Counted from the first letter of the stretch, positions 44,119 through 53,191 are shown. The stretch: DNA of 64,000 nt from Devosia sp. (GCF_028290625.1 NZ_JAQGJM010000013.1:29735-93734); one strand, 5' to 3'. Program-made: numbers and translations. The notes: generated by a model not told the origin, from the sequence alone.

Positions 44119-45429
44119 TTAGCGCGTATCGCCTCCAAGGTCGATTCCAGCTGCCGCCAGCATCTGGTCCACATAGATCCGCTTGCCGCCCTCGGCGATC
44201 GACTGGTTGGCCGCAATCCCGGTCAGGATCGACCAGGCGCCGGCGACATGATCGGACGCGCGGCCATATTTGTCCGCCTCCATATGCTCGGCATCGAACA
44301 GATAGCCCAGCATGATCGGGTCCGCCCCGCCATGGCTGCCGGTGCCTTCCCACACTTTGAGCTTTTCCGGCAGTCCGCCCGCCAGATGCAGCTCGGTGGT
44401 GAAATTCTCCTGTTCGGAACGCTCGCGATGCCCGCCGCCAAACACGCCATGCACTTCGATATGCTTGTGCGTCAGCTCGCCCTTGGTGCCGTGGAACTTC
44501 ACCTCCAGCCCCTCCCAGGGGCTATAGGCCACCAGCGTATAATTCAGCGACGTCCCCGACGCATATTGCGCCTGCACCTGCATTGTGTCCTCGATAGTGA
44601 TATCGTCAGCGAACACGCATTTGTCGCGCAGATAGCCGTCATCGCCCTCGGCATCGAGGTACAGCTCCTTAAGCGCCTCGTCCTTTTTCAGGTCCATACG
44701 GAAATCGCATTTGTCGGCCACAGGACAATCGTGGCAGCGCTCGCCATGCCCCTCAAGCCCCAGCTTGACCGCCATCTCGGGCGTATAGAAATCGCGCTTG
44801 CCCGTCGCCGAAACCGACTTCGGCGTCGAGCCGACCCACCAGTTCAACAGATCGAAATGGTGGGTCGATTTATGCACCAGCAGCCCACCCGAACGATCCT
44901 TGTAACGGTGCCAGCGGCGGAAATAATCGGCGCCATGCACCCGGTCCAGATACCAGCGGAAATCCACCGCCGTGATCTCCCCGATTGCCCCGCTCATCAG
45001 GATATCCTTGAGCTGCGTGCGGGCCGGCGAATAGCGGTAGTTGAACGTCACCGTCACCGATTTGCCGGTTTCGCGCTGCGCATCGAGAATGGCCTTCAGC
45101 CGGCCGATATCGATGGTCATCGGCTTTTCGGTCATCACATTGCGACCGGCGCGCAGGGCCTCGACGATATATTTGTCGTGCAGGTAATCCGGCGTCGTCA
45201 CGATGATGGTGTCCGGCTGCTGCTCGGCGATCATCTTCTCGAAATCGTCGGCCAGATATGTGGCGATGCCGTTGCCGCCCGGATCGGGCACCTTGCTGGC
45301 CGAAAGCGCCAGCCGGTGCTGGTTCACATCGCATAGGGCGACCAGTTCATTATTGGCCGCATGGGTTTCGGCAACCGCTTCGCGGTACATCTGATGACGG
45401 CCGCCAGTGCCGACGATAGCGTATTTCAT
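44119..45429 (-). CDS. Gfo/Idh/MocA-family oxidoreductase with cysteine cluster
   Basis: A 436-aa NAD(P)-dependent sugar or inositol dehydrogenase-type enzyme. The N-terminal Rossmann fold shows MKYAIVGTGGRHQMYREAV, ALCDVNQHR and TPDYLHDKYIVEALRAGRNVMTEKPMTIDI, where EKP is the family hallmark. The catalytic-domain part includes HKSTHHFDLLNWWVG. An insertion, HGERCHDCPVADKCDF, carries three closely spaced cysteines, which could bind a metal. The ATG at 45429 replaces the longer track start. The product was not identified; the downstream GntR gene suggests inducible carbohydrate catabolism. Confidence 0.88.
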   Translation of the reverse strand: MKYAIVGTGGRHQMYREAVAETHAANNELVALCDVNQHRLALSASKVPDPGGNGIATYLADDFEKMIAEQQPDTIIVTTPDYLHDKYIVEALRAGRNVMTEKPMTIDIGRLKAILDAQRETGKSVTVTFNYRYSPARTQLKDILMSGAIGEITAVDFRWYLDRVHGADYFRRWHRYKDRSGGLLVHKSTHHFDLLNWWVGSTPKSVSATGKRDFYTPEMAVKLGLEGHGERCHDCPVADKCDFRMDLKKDEALKELYLDAEGDDGYLRDKCVFADDITIEDTMQVQAQYASGTSLNYTLVAYSPWEGLEVKFHGTKGELTHKHIEVHGVFGGGHRERSEQENFTTELHLAGGLPEKLKVWEGTGSHGGADPIMLGYLFDAEHMEADKYGRASDHVAGAWSILTGIAANQSIAEGGKRIYVDQMLAAAGIDLGGDTR

Positions 45430-45640
45430 GGAAAAAAAAATCTTGTTTGCTGCTTGCGCCGAGTGTCGGCGGCATCTTCCATACAAGATCGACGATCCAT
45501 GCCGCGCTGTCAATCAACCTGACGCTCTTCTGTGAGTCTTGATCGGGAATTTTCCCGCAGCGACCGTCACGATGCTATGGATGGCGCTTGCATTGCAGTG
45601 CGTTGAGTCTCCCCTGCGAGACAATTGCCGCAGGAGAGTC

Positions 45641-47149
45641 ATGAACGTCGCCATCGACATGGGAGCAACGACCGGCAGCGCCCACGCCATGCTCGATCTC
45701 GAAGAGCTGCTGGCCACGCGCCTGCTGGTGCAGGGCAATTCCGGCTCGGGAAAATCCCATCTGTTGCGCCGCCTGCTCGAACAGAGCGCGCCCTGGGTGC
45801 AGCAATGCATCATCGATCCGGAAGGCGATTTCGTCACCCTGGCCGACAAGTTCGGCCACGTGGTGGTCGATGCAGCCCGCACCGAAAACGAGCTGACCCG
45901 CATTGCCGGCCGCATTCGCCAGCACCGCGTCTCCGTCGTGCTCAACCTCGAAGGCCTCGATGTCGAGCAGCAGATGCGCGCCGCTGCTGCCTTCTTGGGC
46001 GGCATGTTCGATGCCGACCGCGATTACTGGTATCCGGTCCTCGTCGTCGTCGACGAAGCCCAACTCTTCGCGCCCTCGGTGGCCGGCGAAGTCAGCGACG
46101 AAGCGCGAAAACTGTCGCTCGGCGCCATGACCAACCTGATGTGCCGTGGCCGTAAACGCGGTCTGGCCGGCGTCATCGCCACCCAGCGCCTCGCCAAGCT
46201 CGCGAAAAACGTCGCCGCCGAAGCCTCGAATTTTTTGATGGGCCGCACCTTCCTCGATATCGACATGGCCCGCGCCGCCGATCTTCTGGGCATGGAAAAG
46301 CGCCAGGCCGAACAGTTCCGCGACCTCGCGCGCGGCCATTTCATTGCGCTGGGCCCTGCCCTCAGCCGCCGCCCGCTGCCGGTCACCATTGGCGATGTGG
46401 AAACCTCGGCCCGCTCCACCAGCCCCAAGCTGACGCCCCTGCCGCAAGCCAGCGCCGACGCCCATGACCTGATCTTCACCGCCGCCCCCGAGGAGGCGCG
46501 GATGCCGATCCGCCGCCCGCCGCCACCCGCGCCAACCCCAACCGCCGATATCCTCGCCCAGCTCTCCCGTCCGCGCCCCGAGGCCGAGGCCGTGCCGCAG
46601 TCGTTGTTCCCCGAAATCGACGAAGCCGAGCGCGACGCCCAGATCGACGCCATCATGGTCGAACTTTTGGGCGATCCCGATGCCAGTTTCCGCAGCGTCG
46701 CCGTGCTCTACCAGGACTTTTTGGTCCGCTGCCGCATTCGCCGCGTGCCGGGCGAGGCGCCCGCTTTGCCCGCCTTCAAGCGCAAGCTCGCCGTCGCCCG
46801 GGTCGGCCTCGATCGCGAGACCGCCGCCAGTTCCGCCTGGCAACAGGCCCTCGCCCTTTCCGAATCCCTTGCCGATGACATCCAGGGCGTCTTCCTGGTG
46901 CTGGCTCAAGCCGCCGTCACCGCCGCCCCCTGCCCCTCCGACGCCACCCTAGCCCGGCTTTACGGCACCCATTCGGCCAGCCGCGCCCGGCGCCTGCTCA
47001 CCTATTTCGAAGAACGCGGACTGGTGGTGGTCCGCCTCGATTTCCGCAACAACCGCGTCGTGGCCTTCCCCGATCTCGGCTGCGAAACCAGCCCGGGCGA
47101 TCCCGCAGGGCCGGACGCAATGATCGAAGAGCGCCCGGCGGCTGAATAG
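45641..47149 (+). CDS. HerA-like ATP-binding protein (DUF87)
   Basis: A 502-aa ATPase of the HerA/FtsK-like superfamily. Walker A is LVQGNSGSGKSHLLRRL, Walker B is PVLVVVDEAQLFAP, and the arginine/sensor region is LMCRGRKRGLAGVIATQRLAKLAKNVAAEASNFLMGRTF. The first 260 residues are the ATPase domain; a Pro-rich linker (about 290-340) leads to an all-helical C-terminus (YGTHSASRARRLLTYFEERGLVVV) that resembles a winged helix. HerA proteins translocate DNA with NurA nuclease, but no NurA is present. The ATG at 45641 follows CAGGAGAGTC. Confidence 0.87.
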   Translation: MNVAIDMGATTGSAHAMLDLEELLATRLLVQGNSGSGKSHLLRRLLEQSAPWVQQCIIDPEGDFVTLADKFGHVVVDAARTENELTRIAGRIRQHRVSVVLNLEGLDVEQQMRAAAAFLGGMFDADRDYWYPVLVVVDEAQLFAPSVAGEVSDEARKLSLGAMTNLMCRGRKRGLAGVIATQRLAKLAKNVAAEASNFLMGRTFLDIDMARAADLLGMEKRQAEQFRDLARGHFIALGPALSRRPLPVTIGDVETSARSTSPKLTPLPQASADAHDLIFTAAPEEARMPIRRPPPPAPTPTADILAQLSRPRPEAEAVPQSLFPEIDEAERDAQIDAIMVELLGDPDASFRSVAVLYQDFLVRCRIRRVPGEAPALPAFKRKLAVARVGLDRETAASSAWQQALALSESLADDIQGVFLVLAQAAVTAAPCPSDATLARLYGTHSASRARRLLTYFEERGLVVVRLDFRNNRVVAFPDLGCETSPGDPAGPDAMIEERPAAE

Positions 47150-47190
47150 GCCAACTCCAGCCTGGGCACCATCTCGCCCCAACCACCGCC

Positions 47191-47270
47191 CCTTCCCGCG
47201 GACTTGATCCGCGGGCCACTCGCCGCGCAGCAGAATTGAGGGTGCCCCGCGGGTCAAGCCCGCGGGAAGG
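47191..47270. repeat. Dispersed palindromic repeat, family B copy 3
   Basis: CCTTCCCGCGGACTTGATCCGCGGGCC and GCCCCGCGGGTCAAGCCCGCGGGAAGG, about 25 bases apart. It lies between the convergent ends of the HerA-like gene and the epimerase gene. Confidence 0.85.
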
Positions 47271-47282
47271 CAAGATTGAGGA

Positions 47283-48152
47283 TTACTCCCTCACCTCCAC
47301 CCGCATCACGAACCGCGCCGTTGCGCCGGGGCCCAGCACTTCCGAATACGGCCGTTTCTCCAACTCATCGGACCCGCCCACTTCGGCCGCCGTGCCATGC
47401 CACGGCTCGATGCAGATGAACGGCGCGTCCGGCTTGCTCCACAGCGCCAGGTTCGGCAAATTCGTCCAATCGATCTTGATCGACGGCCCGCCCGGGCAGC
47501 CGTAGCTCAGCCCCACGCCCGCCCCCTCGGGGAACAGCATGGCATCCGCCTCGAACAGGTCATGCTCCAGCACCAGCATGCCCGCCTGGAACGGCGACGG
47601 CAGCTCCCTTGGCACCACCAAGCCATGATCGAGCCGGATCAGCGCCGGCTCCGCCCCGTTGTCCAGTGTCACCCCATGCGTATCGGCCGGCGATCCCGGC
47701 AGCGGCCACACGAAGGCCGGATGAAACCCGATCCCGAACGGCATCAGCTTGTGGTCGCGATTGCTCACCTCGGCCGTGATGCTGACCGCCCGTCCCTCGA
47801 TCTCGTAGGTCAATGCCAAGAGGAAATCGAACGGATAGACCTGCCAACTCGCCTCCGTCGCCATCAGCTCGAACCGGCATGATGTGGCGTTCGCCTCCAC
47901 CAGCTCGAATTCGCTGCGCCGCGCAAAACCATGCTGGCCCATGGCATAGCTCTTGCCGTCTACACTGATCGTATCGTTCGGCGCCTTCCCCACCATCGGA
48001 AACAGGATCGGCGACCGCCCACCCCAATATTTCGCGTCGCCATGCCACAGCCACTGCGCCCCATCCGCCGTGGTGATCGACTGCATCTCCGCACCAAGCG
48101 CCGCGATGTCGACTGTGATCTGGTCGTTCCCGATGCGGGTCGTTTCTGACAT
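47283..48152 (-). CDS. Aldose 1-epimerase family protein (LacX-like)
   Basis: A 289-aa galactose-mutarotase-like beta-sandwich protein. It starts ITVDIAALGAEMQSITTADGAQWLWHGDAKYWGGRSPILFPMVG. The likely catalytic histidines lie in YAMGQHGFARRSEFEL and GIGFHPAFVWPLPG. It interconverts sugar anomers, probably of a hexose or pentose; the substrate is not evident. The ATG at 48152 follows GAGGACCGTCAC, which is preferred to the longer track start. Confidence 0.9.
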   Translation of the reverse strand: MSETTRIGNDQITVDIAALGAEMQSITTADGAQWLWHGDAKYWGGRSPILFPMVGKAPNDTISVDGKSYAMGQHGFARRSEFELVEANATSCRFELMATEASWQVYPFDFLLALTYEIEGRAVSITAEVSNRDHKLMPFGIGFHPAFVWPLPGSPADTHGVTLDNGAEPALIRLDHGLVVPRELPSPFQAGMLVLEHDLFEADAMLFPEGAGVGLSYGCPGGPSIKIDWTNLPNLALWSKPDAPFICIEPWHGTAAEVGGSDELEKRPYSEVLGPGATARFVMRVEVRE

Positions 48153-48293
48153 GTGACGGTCCTCGTTTTGCATTGGTACAATAGCTGCCCTCAGCACCCA
48201 GTCCAGCAAGAACCCCGCCCTTGACCGGGAGGGTCAGCCCGATACGCAATCCCAAAGCTTGCCCCCTCTCCCCCAATCCGTCACAACCGCGCT

Positions 48294-50747
48294 ATGATGC
48301 CCCCGCAACCCCTCCCCATCGATGACGCTCTCCCCACGCTCCTCGCCGCGTTGGCACAGGGCCCCTACGCCGTACTCGTCGCCCCGCCCGGCGCCGGCAA
48401 GACCACCCGCGTCCCTCTCGCCCTCCTCGATGTCCCCTGGCGCGGCGACGCCCGCATCATCATGCTCGAACCGCGCCGCCTCGCCGCCCGCGCCGCCGCC
48501 CACCGCATGGCGCAGACCCTGGGCGAGGAGATCGGCCAGACCGTCGGCTACCGCGTCCGCATGGATGCCAAAATCTCCAGTAAAACCCGCATTGAAGTCG
48601 TCACCGAGGGCGTCTTCACCCGCATGCTGCTGGACGATCCCGAGCTGAGCGGCGTGGCTGCGGTGCTGTTTGACGAATTCCACGAACGTAGCCTCGATGG
48701 CGATCTCGGCCTCGCGCTCACCCTCGACGTGGCCGCGCTGCGCCCAGACCTGCGCGTCCTCGTTATGTCGGCGACCATCGATGGCGCCCGCGTGGCGAAA
48801 TTGCTGGCAGACGCGCCGGTTATCACCAGTGAGGGCCGGGCTTTTCCGGTGGCGACCATTTATGCCGAGCCCGATTCGTTGGCGCGGCTGGAGGATCAGG
48901 TCACCAGCGCGGTTATCGCCGCCTTGCGCGATCATGATGGTTCGGTGCTGGTCTTCCTGCCTGGCCAGGGCGAAATTGTTCGCGTGGCAGAGCGGCTCAG
49001 CTCCCGCGTACTGGCCAACACCGATATCGCGCCGCTCTATGGCCAGCTCACCAGTGCAGAGCAGGATCGCGCCATCCGCCCCGCCGAGCCAGGTCGCCGC
49101 AAGATTGTGCTGGCCACTTCGATCGCCGAGACTTCGTTGACCATCGATGGCATCCGCATCGTCATCGATGCCGGCTTCCGTCGCATTCCCGCCTATGAGC
49201 CGGCGACGGGGTTGAGCACCCTGGAAACACGGAAAGTCTCACGCGCCGCTGCCGATCAGCGCCGGGGGCGGGCTGGGCGGACGGCGCCCGGGGTCTGTAT
49301 TCGGCTGTGGAATGAGGGGCAGACGGCCGGGTTGGAGCCCTTCGATACACCCGAAATCCTCGCCGCGGACCTGGCCGGTTTTGCGCTCGATCTGGCCGCG
49401 TGGGGCGTCACCGATTCCAGCATGCTGGATTTCTTGGACCCGCCACCGCGTGCTGCCTGGAACGAGGCCGTTACGCTGCTGCAAAGTCTCGACGCACTCG
49501 ATGCTCAAGGCCGTCTCACGCCTGCCGGAAAGGCGCTGGCTCGCCTGCCGCTGCATCCGCGTCTCGCCCACATGATCGTCGCTGCTGCCGCCGAGGACGA
49601 TGCCCAGACCGCCGCAGACCTCGCCGTACTGATTGGCGAACGCGGTCTGGGCGGCGAGGGCACTGACCTCGCCCACCGCCTCGCCCGCTTCCGCACCGAT
49701 CGCAGTCCGCGCGCCAATGACGCGCGCGCACTCGCCCGACGCTGGACTAGTCTTGCCGGCGGCGGTCGTGGCGGCGATCTCGACGCCGGCCACCACCTCG
49801 CCCGCGCCTATCCCGACCGCGTTGCGCAAGCCGCCGGCGCGCGCGGCCGCTTCCGCCTCGCCAATGGACGGCAGGCCAGTCTTGATACGACTGACGCCCT
49901 CGCTGCTGCGCCGTTTCTCGTCGTCACCGACATCACTGGCGCCGCCGCCACCGGCAAGATCCGCGCTGCCGCCGCGATCGAGCGGGCCGATATCGAACTT
50001 ATCTTCGCCTCCCACATCATCGGCGAGACCGTGCTGGCCTTCGACGAGCCGTCCACCAGCGTCCGCGCCCGCCGTATCCGCCGCCTCGGCGCGCTGCGTC
50101 TGGCCGATGAACCGGTTGCCGTCGAAGATCCCGAGGCCGCGGCACGTCTCCTCGCCGAAGCCGCCGCCCGTCGCGGGCTCGATCTTCTGCCCTGGAGCCG
50201 CGACCAGAAGGCTTGGCGCGCGCGTGCCAACTTCCTGCGCGGCACGCTGGGCGATGACTGGCCCGATCTCAGCGCCGAGGTCCTCGCGCCCAGCGTCGCC
50301 GAATGGCTGGCGCCGGCCCTGTTCGGCCTGACCAAACTCAGCGAAATCACCGGTGAGCAATTGCGCACCGCGCTCGACCTGTTGCTCCCCTACCAGCGCC
50401 GCCAGGATATCGAGGCGCTGCTGCCCAGCCACTTCACCGCCCCCACCGGCAATGCCGTGCCCATCGACTATTCGGCCGAAGGTGGACCGGCGATCGAGAT
50501 CCGGGTGCAGGAGCTGTTCGGGCTGACGCGCCACCCCACGATCGCCAATGGCCGCATTCGCCTGCTGCTGGTGCTGCTCTCTCCCGCGCACCGCCCGATC
50601 CAGACCACCCGTGACCTGTCCGGCTTCTGGAGCGGCTCATGGGTGGACGTCGCCAAGGACCTGAAGGGCCGTTACCCGCGCCACCCCTGGCCCGACGATC
50701 CGGCCAGGGCCCACCCCACCGCCCGCGCCAAGCCGCGCGGGACGTGA
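48294..50747 (+). CDS. hrpB: ATP-dependent RNA helicase HrpB
   Basis: An 817-aa DExH-box helicase. Motif I is APPGAGKTTRVPLALLD, motif II DEFHERSLDGDL (DEFH), motif III SATIDG, and motif VI QRRGRAGRTAPG. After the helicase core come the helicase-associated (HA2) domain and the HrpB-specific C-terminal region (LPSHFTAPTGNAVPIDYSAEGGPAIEIRVQELFGLTRHPTIANGRIRLLLVLLSPAHRPIQTTRDLSGFWSGSW). Its cellular role is not well defined in general. There is no clear ribosome binding site before the ATG. Confidence 0.95.
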   Translation: MMPPQPLPIDDALPTLLAALAQGPYAVLVAPPGAGKTTRVPLALLDVPWRGDARIIMLEPRRLAARAAAHRMAQTLGEEIGQTVGYRVRMDAKISSKTRIEVVTEGVFTRMLLDDPELSGVAAVLFDEFHERSLDGDLGLALTLDVAALRPDLRVLVMSATIDGARVAKLLADAPVITSEGRAFPVATIYAEPDSLARLEDQVTSAVIAALRDHDGSVLVFLPGQGEIVRVAERLSSRVLANTDIAPLYGQLTSAEQDRAIRPAEPGRRKIVLATSIAETSLTIDGIRIVIDAGFRRIPAYEPATGLSTLETRKVSRAAADQRRGRAGRTAPGVCIRLWNEGQTAGLEPFDTPEILAADLAGFALDLAAWGVTDSSMLDFLDPPPRAAWNEAVTLLQSLDALDAQGRLTPAGKALARLPLHPRLAHMIVAAAAEDDAQTAADLAVLIGERGLGGEGTDLAHRLARFRTDRSPRANDARALARRWTSLAGGGRGGDLDAGHHLARAYPDRVAQAAGARGRFRLANGRQASLDTTDALAAAPFLVVTDITGAAATGKIRAAAAIERADIELIFASHIIGETVLAFDEPSTSVRARRIRRLGALRLADEPVAVEDPEAAARLLAEAAARRGLDLLPWSRDQKAWRARANFLRGTLGDDWPDLSAEVLAPSVAEWLAPALFGLTKLSEITGEQLRTALDLLLPYQRRQDIEALLPSHFTAPTGNAVPIDYSAEGGPAIEIRVQELFGLTRHPTIANGRIRLLLVLLSPAHRPIQTTRDLSGFWSGSWVDVAKDLKGRYPRHPWPDDPARAHPTARAKPRGT

Positions 50748-50784
50748 CCTGCGCCCAAGACCTCTGTGTCGGCGCCGCCTGCAG

Positions 50785-51159
50785 TCACGCCTTCATTTCG
50801 ATACGAATACCGTGAAGCTGCAGGTCGGATTCATTCAGCACCCGACCAGCAGGTTGCGGTTCCATGTGGACCACGAGGCAACCGCGACCATCCCAGGCTT
50901 TCAGCGCCACCATGACATCACGGTTTGGAGGCAGTTGGGTGCCGTCAGGCGCCATGTCGTGGATTGGCCCCTTGATCTGGTCGAAGACGAAGACCGAGGG
51001 CCATCTATGGTGATGAACGGGCTCTTCCTCGCCGGGCTCAAGGATCACCTCCAGAACTCGAAGTCGATTGTTTTCAAATAGAACGCGATGGTTGCCCGGT
51101 GCTGCAGTAACAGCGTCCAGGACGGGGTCCCAAGACAGTGGATCTATGGTCGAAGACAC
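50785..51159 (-). CDS. Small cupin-domain protein
   Basis: A 124-aa single-domain cupin. The metal site begins EVILEPGEEEPVHHHRWPSVFVFD (the GxxxxxHxH-type motif), with the second conserved stretch at GRGCLVVHMEPQ. I use the GTG at 51159, preceded by AGAGAGGTGTATT. The 160-aa track ORF has an upstream extension without a good ribosome binding site that does not look like cupin sequence. The ligand or reaction is unknown. It sits just downstream of msrB across a terminator. Confidence 0.8.
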   Translation of the reverse strand: MSSTIDPLSWDPVLDAVTAAPGNHRVLFENNRLRVLEVILEPGEEEPVHHHRWPSVFVFDQIKGPIHDMAPDGTQLPPNRDVMVALKAWDGRGCLVVHMEPQPAGRVLNESDLQLHGIRIEMKA

Positions 51160-51247
51160 AATACACCTCTCTTTTGGCTCCAGAAGCAGGCCACTGTACC
51201 ACAGAGCAGACAGACTCGAGGTGTCATTTACTTTCGCCACTCGACGC

Positions 51248-51279
51248 AAAAAAACACCCCGGGGCAAAGCCCCAGGGTG
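51248..51279 (-). terminator. Rho-independent terminator of msrB
   Basis: Read on the minus strand, CACCCTGGGGC-TTT-GCCCCGGGGTG forms an 11-bp stem with one mismatch, followed by a run of seven T. It lies about 28 bases beyond the msrB stop. Confidence 0.9.
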
Positions 51280-51306
51280 ATCGACTCTAACGAAATCTAA
51301 ATGCGC

Positions 51307-51708
51307 TTAGGCCGGGATAAAGTTCAGCGCCACGCCGTTGATGCAATAGCGCAGGCCGGTTGGAGGCGGGCCGTCGGGGAACACGTGCCCCAGGTGACTG
51401 CCACAGCGCGAGCAGTGGCACTCCGTCCGGGTCATGCCGTGGCTGCGGTCCACGGTATTCTCAACCGAGCCGGGCACAGGGTCGTTGAAGCTGGGCCAAC
51501 CGGTGCCGCTTTCGAATTTCAGGTCCGCCTTGAACAGCTCCTGATCGCAACCGGCGCAGGTGAAGGAGCCAGCGCGGTGCTCATGCAGCAATGCGCAGGA
51601 ACCCGGCCGCTCGGTGCCATGCTCGCGCATGACGGCATATTGCTCGGGCGTCAGCTTGGCCTTCCACTCGGCATCCGTGTGCGTCACCGGATAGGTATGG
51701 GCATCCAT
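51307..51708 (-). CDS. msrB: Peptide-methionine (R)-S-oxide reductase
   Basis: MsrB reduces oxidised methionine in proteins. The 133-aa product shows the two zinc CxxC pairs (FTCAGCDQELF, CHCSRCGSHLGHVF). The substrate site is GTGWPSFNDP, and the catalytic cysteine is in LRYCINGVALNF. The ATG at 51708 follows GGGAGACGCCC and gives the usual length; the track start 11 codons earlier (MFKFWKQRETP) lacks a good site but cannot be excluded. There is no signal peptide. Confidence 0.95.
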   Translation of the reverse strand: MDAHTYPVTHTDAEWKAKLTPEQYAVMREHGTERPGSCALLHEHRAGSFTCAGCDQELFKADLKFESGTGWPSFNDPVPGSVENTVDRSHGMTRTECHCSRCGSHLGHVFPDGPPPTGLRYCINGVALNFIPA

Positions 51709-51882
51709 GGGCGTCTCCCGCTGTTTCCAGAATTTGAACATGGGCCAGATATAGGCTTTCGCCGCCCCGATTTCGAGCCCCGCAATCGATCAAGCCGCAG
51801 TGAGCGCTGTGCTCTTTGGGCTTTTGTCACGGCCAAGTCATCTGCAGCCGCTAGGAGGCCGCGAGCAATCCAAGAGGCGAAC

Positions 51883-52710
51883 ATGACTTTGAAATTCGTG
51901 GTGATGAGTGACCTGCACCTGATGCCGCAGGGCGAGCTGTCGATGACGCTCGACACCGGCGAGCGGCTGGAACGGGCGGTCGATGCAGTGATCGAGCGCT
52001 ATGGCGACGCCGATTTCTGCATTCTGGCAGGCGACCTGGCCGACATGGGCCAGCCGGCCGCCTATGAATACCTCAAGACCATCATCGCGCGCATGCCGAT
52101 CCCGGTCCACATCACCCTGGGCAATCACGACCGCCGGCCGGCTTTCCTCGATGTTTTCGGCGCCGATTTCGCCGATGCCGAAACCGGCAAGATCGACAAG
52201 GTCATCGACGTCAAGGGCTACCGCATCATCATGCTTGATTCGTCCGAGCCGGGCCGCGTCGATGGCGTGCTCGAGGACGACCAGATCGACTGGCTGCACG
52301 CTTGCCTTGCCGAAGCGCTGGACCGTCCGGTCATCGTTGTACTGCACCACAATGCAAATGCGCTGCATATCCGCTCCGACGATATCCGCCTGCTCGAGCC
52401 CGACGCCTTCATCGGCGCGCTCAAAACCCATCCGGACATTCGCCAGGTGATCGCCGGCCACGTCCACATCACCTCGACGGCAAGCTGGCGCGGCCTGCCC
52501 TTCACCACCCTGGCGGGCGGGCATTATTCGGTCAGCTTCGTCGTCGACGAGCCCGAAGCCGCCATCCGCCGCATCGACGGACCCGGTCAGATGGCCGTGG
52601 TCATCGGCACCCCTGACCGCACCACCGTGCTGTTCGACGATTTCATCGACGGCAATGCCAGCTTCGGCGTGATCGAAGGCCCCCGCGTCCACAAAACCGC
52701 GGCGGCATAG
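51883..52710 (+). CDS. Metallophosphoesterase (CpdA-like phosphodiesterase)
   Basis: A 275-aa calcineurin-type phosphoesterase. Metal motifs: FVVMSDLHLM (DxH), ILAGDLADMG (GDxxD), ITLGNHDRR (GNHD), VLHHNA (H) and VIAGHVHIT (GHxH). This spacing is that of the class III cyclic nucleotide phosphodiesterases such as CpdA, although phosphodiesters of lipids are also possible. The ATG at 51883 follows AAGAGGCGAAC; the 469-aa track ORF wrongly extends through the msrB region. Confidence 0.92.
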   Translation: MTLKFVVMSDLHLMPQGELSMTLDTGERLERAVDAVIERYGDADFCILAGDLADMGQPAAYEYLKTIIARMPIPVHITLGNHDRRPAFLDVFGADFADAETGKIDKVIDVKGYRIIMLDSSEPGRVDGVLEDDQIDWLHACLAEALDRPVIVVLHHNANALHIRSDDIRLLEPDAFIGALKTHPDIRQVIAGHVHITSTASWRGLPFTTLAGGHYSVSFVVDEPEAAIRRIDGPGQMAVVIGTPDRTTVLFDDFIDGNASFGVIEGPRVHKTAAA

Positions 52711-52786
52711 CACTTCGCTGATAGCAAAGCCCTCGGGTCAATCCCGGGGGCGATTCTTGATCAGCGGATGTTCCAGTCAGCACCAT

Positions 52787-52919
52787 TTGCCTTCCAGCCG
52801 GTCAAGGCGAGGCGAAAATGCCGGATTGCGAGAACCGGAGCGCAGCGTGCATGAGCACGTGAGCACCGGAAGCGCAGCAATTTGGTATTTGCAGACCGCC
52901 TTCACCGGCTGGAAGGCGA
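52787..52919. repeat. Dispersed structured repeat, family D copy 1
   Basis: A 130-base element. Outer arms (GCCTTCCAGCCGGT and ACCGGCTGGAAGGC) enclose GCGAGAACCGGAGCGCAGCGTGCATGAGCACGTGAGCACCGGAAGCGCAG. The core is nearly the same as in copy 2 near 57.4 kb, while the outer arms differ in sequence but keep pairing. It ends one base from the 3' end of the tRNA-Val(CAC) gene. Confidence 0.82.
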
Positions 52920-52920
52920 A

Positions 52921-52995
52921 TGGTGGGAGTAACAAGGATTGAACTTGTGACCCTTCGCGTGTGAAGCGAATGCTCTCCCGCTGAGCTATACTCCC
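52921..52995 (-). tRNA. tRNA-Val (anticodon CAC)
   Basis: The minus-strand sequence GGGAGTATAGCTCAGCGGGAG... ends ...TACTCCCACCA, with a 7-bp acceptor stem (GGGAGTA/TACTCCC). The D arm has AGCTCAG and GGGAGAGC. The anticodon arm is TTCGC-TTCACAC-GCGAA (anticodon CAC), and the T arm has GTTCAATCC. CCA is encoded. Confidence 0.95.
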
Positions 52996-53023
52996 GTCGC
53001 CAGAGGCGAAAAGTCTAGAGAGA

Positions 53024-53098
53024 TGGTGGGCGTAACAAGGATCGAACTTGTGACCCCCTCGATGTCAACGAGGTGCTCTCCCGCTGAGCTATACGCCC
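53024..53098 (-). tRNA. tRNA-Val (anticodon GAC)
   Basis: The minus-strand sequence GGGCGTATAGCTCAGCGGGAG... ends ...TACGCCCACCA, with acceptor stem GGGCGTA/TACGCCC. The anticodon arm is CCTCG-TTGACAT-CGAGG (anticodon GAC), and the T arm has GTTCGATCC. CCA is encoded. It lies 28 bases upstream of tRNA-Val(CAC) in transcription order, so both probably come from one transcript. Confidence 0.96.
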
Positions 53099-53191
53099 AT
53101 CTCTCCGGGAAGGAATGGCATTGCCGTTCCAGTGGCGCGGATAGACCATAAAACCCCGGATGGGGTCAAGAGCCCAAACCGCGAAAACAGT

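Noticed and set aside
51301-51882. Upstream half of the 469-aa ORF containing the phosphodiesterase
   Set aside because: It is antisense to msrB, and the phosphodiesterase has its own start with a ribosome binding site at 51883.
52921-53098. tRNA-Val genes as an attachment site of an integrated element
   Set aside because: No integrase, no duplicated tRNA 3' end nearby and no foreign-looking cargo; the neighbours are core genes.
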